This document shows positions 59,561-64,000 of a stretch of 64,000 nt of DNA, piece by piece. Location: positions 16,172,725 to 16,236,724 of the forward strand of contig NC_037593.1 in NCBI RefSeq assembly GCF_003073045.1. Reading direction: 5' to 3'. The position numbers and the translations under genes were made by a program. Positions within the stretch are counted from its first letter, which is position 1; each line of letters begins with the position of its first letter. The notes beneath the pieces are model-generated. The model was not told the origin of the DNA. It did not search any database and was given only the letters and a program-made list of their open reading frames with translations. The DNA is from Pomacea canaliculata (taxonomy: Eukaryota; Mollusca; Gastropoda; Architaenioglossa; Ampullariidae).

Positions 59561-59929
59561 TACTTGATGCACCTCTAGTGACATCACCGACGCCTTCTCT
59601 GGGCCAGCAAGCCGGATACAAGTTTGTTTAGAAATACATACAGAGTAAGCAAAATCTTGTGAGGGAGATATCGTTCTGTGTAGGTGGAATTCTTACCTGT
59701 ATGCGGCCAAATTAAAATTCCCTGCATCGCTGTGACCATGAAATAAAATGTGGAGGCTGGTTTATCTATTGTGGAAAACACGAACCGGAGATCCGTATGG
59801 GGCAAACGAAAGTGTTACAGAGAAAGAAGAGATTTCCGGTAAATTCCTCCCACTGTTGCTTTAAGAAACAGAGCACTCATTGTATTTTAGACTTTAATGT
59901 TTCTTTTACATGTTTGTCATCAACTAGAA

Positions 59930-60175
59930 GCGGTAGCCAAGCGGATAGAAAGCACCAGCGACCAAACCCAGAAGAGAGCTCGCTACCTGGTTCTATCCCT
60001 GTATGGCACAATGAGCATCCTCCCCCGTCAATCCAGCTGTGAAATGAGTTCCTGACTCCTTAGAAGGCTGGGGAATGTAAGGCAGAGAGGGAAAGATGAT
60101 ACTTCAGAAAACAGTCGTCCTGGAGAAAAGTGCGGTCACAGCAACACCTCACTCCCCTAGCAACTGTGAAATGGA
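59930..60175 (+). mobile_element. tRNA-derived SINE, core-type
   Basis: GCGGTAGCCAAGCGGATAGA resembles the box A of a Leu/Ser-type tRNA, and CTACCTGGTTCTATCCCTG carries a B box (GGTTCTATCCC). The body, CCAGCTGTGAAATGAGTTCC followed by a GGGGAATGTAAGGCAGAGAG segment, resembles SINE bodies widespread in molluscs and other invertebrates (from memory, not searched). Confidence 0.65.
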
Positions 60176-60204
60176 AATAGGCACGTGATTCTGCGAGGGA
60201 GGTC

Positions 60205-60260
60205 AAGGCAGAGGAAAGAACGAACAAACTTTATTGATGAGGCCAAAGGTCCAGTTCAAA
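60205..60260 (-). mobile_element. Possible LINE 3' tail
   Basis: On the minus strand this reads GGCCTCATCAATAAAGTTTG followed by TTCGTTC, like the AATAAAGTTTGTTCGTTC tails that end several invertebrate LINE families. It is short and has no coding part. Confidence 0.3.
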
Positions 60261-60978
60261 GAGTGAGGGCTTTTACAAGCTGATAAACAGATAATTTTTG
60301 ATTGCCAATCTTGATAGCAATCATGAAGACTCTTTTTAAAAGCAGAAACAAAAATGTCAGGATCTTCAACCTTTTGTATGCTTTGTTAGACAATCTAATC
60401 ACAACCATGCACAAAATACATAACCAACACTTAATAGTTTTTACAAATATATTGATCTATATCAGGGGTATCCCGTCGTTTTGCCGTAAACTAGTCTTTA
60501 GGAGTTAGGTATGGGACTTGCAGAAATCATTTCAGAGCGAGTAGAGGAACTGTTTGAATGAATTAAATTTGTTATGAAGCTGAATATTTCAAGAAGGTAA
60601 GTCATCTTGGGTTGAATTTGTCTATCAAACATTTAAAAAATATGATTGTTTGTGAGTAATAAGCTTTTTTAAGGCAATTGCAAATAATGTAAAAATTGTG
60701 TGAATTAAACTTTCATGAACTACGGTAATTACCTGTATAGAATAATTTTGTAAAGTATTTTGGGAAAAAAGGAATGACTGTCAGAATTTATTTGTTAAGA
60801 ATTCCACAATAAGCCCACCGCTTCCTGCTGCATTACAATTTCTTGAAGCATTAATAGCTTCGAATATTTCACTTGGAAGTATATCAGACTTAAGTCTCCT
60901 AAGGAGCTTTCCTCATCATCACTAAATCATCTTTATCATTCATTTTAAAAGCATTTGTGTCATCAAGGGTGCTTCAAG

Positions 60979-61030
60979 CTGCAGAGATACTTTCCATGCC
61001 ATCTGTATATATATATATGGCGTGAAAAAT
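60979..61030 (+). repeat. Fragment shared with the hAT-like element
   Basis: GAGATACTTTCCATGCCATC, a TATATA run and GGCGTGAAAAA repeat the interior of the 59097-59560 element (there at about 59342-59387). It abuts the duplicated SINE/KICS2 segment that begins at about 61030. Confidence 0.6.
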
Positions 61031-61034
61031 TGCT

Positions 61035-61180
61035 GCTTTGAGATCTGATTGGCCCCTGGCCAGAAAACCCTCGCTGTCCTCATCCCTCCCATAGCACCTG
61101 GTTATCAAAAGAGGTCAGGGCTGAGGAAAGAGAGGGTTGGTCTCTGCCTTCTACATAATATGTCGTAGCTGTGAGAAAGA
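61035..61180 (+). mobile_element. tRNA-derived SINE within the KICS2 duplication
   Basis: Close relative of 57215-57385 (shared TTTGAGATCTGATTGGCC and GGTTGGTCTCTG blocks), but lacking the box A head. It carries an extra GAGGTCAGGGCTGAGGAAAG segment. Confidence 0.6.
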
Positions 61181-61187
61181 AATGTCT

Positions 61188-61226
61188 TCCCATGATGATG
61201 ATGATTGATGATTGATGATTGATGGA

Positions 61227-61264
<38 letters not shown>

Positions 61265-61265
61265 C

Positions 61266-61299
<34 letters not shown>

Positions 61300-61324
61300 G
61301 ATGATGATGACGACGACGACGACG
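61188..61324 (+). repeat. (ATG)n microsatellite grading into (GAC)n
   Basis: About 135 bp of GAT/ATG triplets, with TGATTGAT interruptions near the left end and a GACGAC run at the right. It separates the SINE and exon parts of the KICS2 duplicate. Homopolymeric peptides predicted here are repeat artefacts. Confidence 0.95.
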
Positions 61325-61511
61325 AAAGCACAAAATCTCGGCCAGCAAGCAAGCTCCATGCGCACGAAACAGTTACAATGATGTTCCACGAAGAACAACG
61401 AAAAAAAAACTTTTAAAGATTTGTAATTAGTGGGTTAAAAAGACATCTCTAAAACAGCTAATGTACTTAAAAAAAAGAAAGAAAATCACTTTCTTTCTGA
61501 TAAACTCTTAG

Positions 61512-61617
61512 CATCATTAGTCTTTATCAAGAGCCACTAACACAATTTGGACAAAATCTCAAGAATTAGTTCTTCTCGAGGAGCTGCTGCAGCGGCTACA
61601 CATGATGCACCGGCCCT
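61512..61617 (-). pseudogene. Decayed duplicate of KICS2 exon 1
   Basis: On the minus strand, the stretch matches KICS2 exon 1 (57715-57602): PREELILE is conserved, and the GCATCATG and TTTATCAA words keep their spacing. The start codon has become AGG, the donor GT has become CT, and the segment is 8 nt shorter, so the frame is lost with a stop soon after. Similarity extends past the exon on both sides: intron-side words GTGGGTTAA and AAAAAAAAGAA near 61430-61480 match 57450-57490, and upstream GGGAAAAACACATAA near 61655 matches 57760. The duplicated unit therefore spans roughly 57215-57800 and 61035-61695 in the same orientation. It is DNA-level duplication, not a processed copy. Confidence 0.8.
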
Positions 61618-61695
61618 CTTCAACCAGTTAGTGTTTAGTGTAATTAGAGACTGTGGGAAAAACACATAAAGAGATGACTTCACAATGGTCTTCTA

Positions 61696-64000
61696 CAGAT
61701 GAACAACATACAAACAGCAGTCTATCAATTCGCTAAAAATGTAGTGACAGGTGTAAGAACAGTTTACAATGTCTTTAGGCTGGCAGTGTGTGTGTGTGTT
61801 CGTTCTTTTCTTTTTAATGTTCACCCAGGCAGCTGGAGAGTGCTGTACGGGTTACACGTAAATATTTGCTGTATCAGTGTGGATTTTTGTGTGTGTGGCA
61901 TGAATTAATGAGCACAGGAGTAAACAGTCTGCTCATTTGTATTATTCAAGATACGGACGTCGTAATGGATTTTCCTCGCTAGCGATGATATTGTATTTCT
62001 CTCTTTCTCTCCATTCTGTCTGCTCGTGTTTCTTTTTTATGCACGCGCTGTTTGTTTTTTAAAGCACCCCACTATGACGGTCTCATCACGGGCAGGTAAA
62101 AAAACAATCAAACAACAAAAACAAACATACAAATCTTGTATCAGCTTATTTCGTCTTTTGTGCACACGTGGTCATTTATTCTGGATGACAGAATACGCCC
62201 ATAGTAGATCAGTATAGCTAAATCTGTGTGTGTGCGTGTGTGTACGCTTGCTTGCTTGTATACAAGTGTGTAAATATGTGTGCAGGCGTGGAAGGATGAT
62301 GAAAAAGCAGAAGAATGAGGAAAAAGGCGAGAAAGTGTAGTTCAGCCAGCAGACCGAGCGAGCCTCAGCTGCCAGAGATAAGTACCCGAACTACCCGTTA
62401 CAGCCCTCAGGCAAGGATCCTCCCGTACATGCAAGTGACAAATACCCGGGTGTCAAATGTCGTCAAGAGGCTTTGCCTGGCTCACGTGGATCAACGTGCG
62501 ACATTTGACACCACGACTAACGTGGGTCCATTATCAACAAAGACAAGAAAGAAAAACGAAGGTTTTCACAAGGAGATGTCAAAGCGGATCACACGAGGGC
62601 TATGTCGACAACAGTCCCTTGGCAAGCTCACGTGCCTGGGTAAGCACCCGCTAGGATGTTGTTTTTCTTGTAAAGCCGCAAGTGACATCCTGAAAGATAG
62701 AGACGGGTGGAACACAGAGAAGAACTGGAACTCCTGTAGTGTTTACCGAGCAGAAAGTTGTTAGGTAATGAGACCTAAATTGGGTAGATGTATCAGCCAG
62801 AAACCCTTCCACCTGGGGAAACGACCCGAAAGACTTCCCCCGGAATAAAAATGACTCACACGGGCTTGACACTGAGGTATTAGGGATACCCTCCTTCTAC
62901 CCACCACCAGGCCCCTACGTCTGGTGTGTTGAAAAACAACAATAATAAAAAAAAGTGGGTAAGATCCGACAAAGCTGTAATTATCCCGGTTAATACAGAG
63001 ACCACTGGATGGCGTGACACGTGGCTCCCATTTGGAGGCATTCTTACCTGGATTGAAATGAGAGACTGCATGCTGAAGAATGTGAAAGTGAGGGTGGAAT
63101 CCATTTGGCAGAGCGGGGATGCCGCTGACACTGACGATCTGAGCACGGAACCCAGGACGACAAGAATGCCATCACACTGAGCAAGAGATTCAAAACTGGA
63201 GAATGAATGATCTGTGGAACGGTTGGATGATGATGCTACGGATGAAAGGTCCGTTCTTTGTGGCTGTTGACGAAATGAAGATTAGTATGTCAAAGTAATC
63301 TTGGGTGTCCTTGTAAATGCAAGATTTAAGATCTCACGGCGTGGCCTCGTCTGCTGCGTTCCTTCATTCGGCTTCAGTATGTCATATAATAACGTTTTCG
63401 TTTTTGTCTTCATTTTCTTCCTGTCGCATCGTCTTCTTCTCCTCATCTTACAGTCTCTGACCTCTTCTCCCACTGTCGCCCACTGACAAGGCTTCGTTGG
63501 CAGAGTTGAGGGTAAACAGTCTCCCCTCCCCTCCGGGAAAAAAAATATGACATAGAAGTACACGTGCTCACACACACATGCATGAAGTCGTACACAATAT
63601 TCATGCAACGTGGCCCAGTCCTAAACTTTGAGCGCTCTTAACGCTTTGTAGGAACTCGACACATGATTTGATGGGTTCGGGTGACCCCATGGGGTCAGCT
63701 GTAATAAAAATAATGTCTGCAGACGCTGGCTCGTGCATCGTATTGCTTCTTTGACAGTCTCTCCTCCTCTCGTGGTCGTCTCGGCGCGTGGTTCGTGTCC
63801 GACTCTGACTTAATTAAGTAGAGGCTGATGTTGTGAAGACCACTTGAGGTCCCATAGGCTCTCTGAAGACGACCTCCTGTGAATGTAGCAGTTGTAGCGA
63901 TACACAACGAACTAGACGATCGTCTGTGCTCTTTCTTTCTTTGTCTCTGTCAATGATTATTTCTCCTTCCTTCGTTTATTTTGTTTGATATTTTTTTCCC
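61696..64000. other. No gene recognised
   Basis: Composition changes to moderately GC-rich islands (62300-63200 and 63700-63930). No exon with homology to a known family was seen. (GT)n stretches occur near 61785-61799 and 62226-62244. A 14-bp inverted repeat is at 62450-62463/62499-62512. Confidence 0.4.
62315..62764 (+). CDS. Uncharacterised open frame, 149 codons, doubtful
   Basis: An uninterrupted basic, Ser/Thr/Arg-rich frame in a GC-richer island. I do not recognise it. It has no transmembrane segment, no clear domain and no strong start context, and the frame overlaps a 14-bp inverted repeat. It may be chance or repeat-derived. Confidence 0.12.
   Translation: MRKKARKCSSASRPSEPQLPEISTRTTRYSPQARILPYMQVTNTRVSNVVKRLCLAHVDQRATFDTTTNVGPLSTKTRKKNEGFHKEMSKRITRGLCRQQSLGKLTCLGKHPLGCCFSCKAASDILKDRDGWNTEKNWNSCSVYRAESC

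Noticed and set aside
61105-61416. His-, Ser-, Ile- and Met-rich open frames
   Set aside because: All are translations of the (ATG)n/(GAC)n microsatellite and its flanks.
1-64000. Retroviral, LTR or Polinton-type elements, CRISPR arrays, intact tRNA or rRNA genes
   Set aside because: None seen. tRNA-like sequences found are SINE heads that lack a full cloverleaf, and RT motifs are of the non-LTR type.

Overview
This window looks like intron-rich nuclear DNA from an invertebrate animal, most likely a mollusc and perhaps a gastropod. The reasons are AT-rich introns, short exons with GT..AG borders, slow-evolving metazoan genes, and a background of tRNA-derived SINEs, non-LTR LINE remnants and non-autonomous DNA transposons. 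The species assignment is an inference. I saw no bacterial, phage, CRISPR, retroviral or LTR features.

Layout, left to right. (1) 715-15444 (+): the 3' eleven coding exons of a Pumilio gene. They carry the complete eight-repeat PUF domain and are followed by a very long AT-rich 3' region; the gene begins outside the window. (2) 25178-29964 (-): clathrin light chain, with an in-frame 30-nt exon at the position where vertebrates carry neuron-specific inserts. (3) 30321-40111 (+): TBCEL, a tubulin cofactor E-like LRR plus ubiquitin-like protein. It is divergent from the light chain across about 356 bp and carries a central insertion of roughly 200 residues. (4) 43474-45131 (+): POLR3K, the complete 108-residue TFIIS-like subunit of RNA polymerase III. 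(5) 46445-49815 (+): a rhodopsin-class GPCR with a non-canonical DRY position and a reading-frame break before TM7. (6) 51208-57715 (-): KICS2 (C12orf66), the KICSTOR subunit of amino-acid/mTORC1 signalling, in ten exons.

The last 6 kb holds no clear intact gene. It has a short hAT-like element, SINEs, an (ATG)n microsatellite and a decayed duplicate of the 5' end of KICS2 (exon 1 plus the start of intron 1).

Repeats fill the large introns and intergenic gaps. There are three copies of a fold-back element (about 3.6-4.1, 13.2-13.6 and 23.3-24.0 kb), a LINE with a Tigger/pogo-like MITE nested in it (9.0-11.6 kb), two LINE fragments in opposite orientation in TBCEL intron 1, and several tRNA-derived SINEs. 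The six genes are housekeeping or signalling genes with no shared pathway; the arrangement looks like ordinary gene order. Exon borders were chosen by eye from splice motifs, phase continuity and recalled human homologues. For Pumilio, the light chain, TBCEL, POLR3K and KICS2 the phases close without a break, which strongly supports those models.
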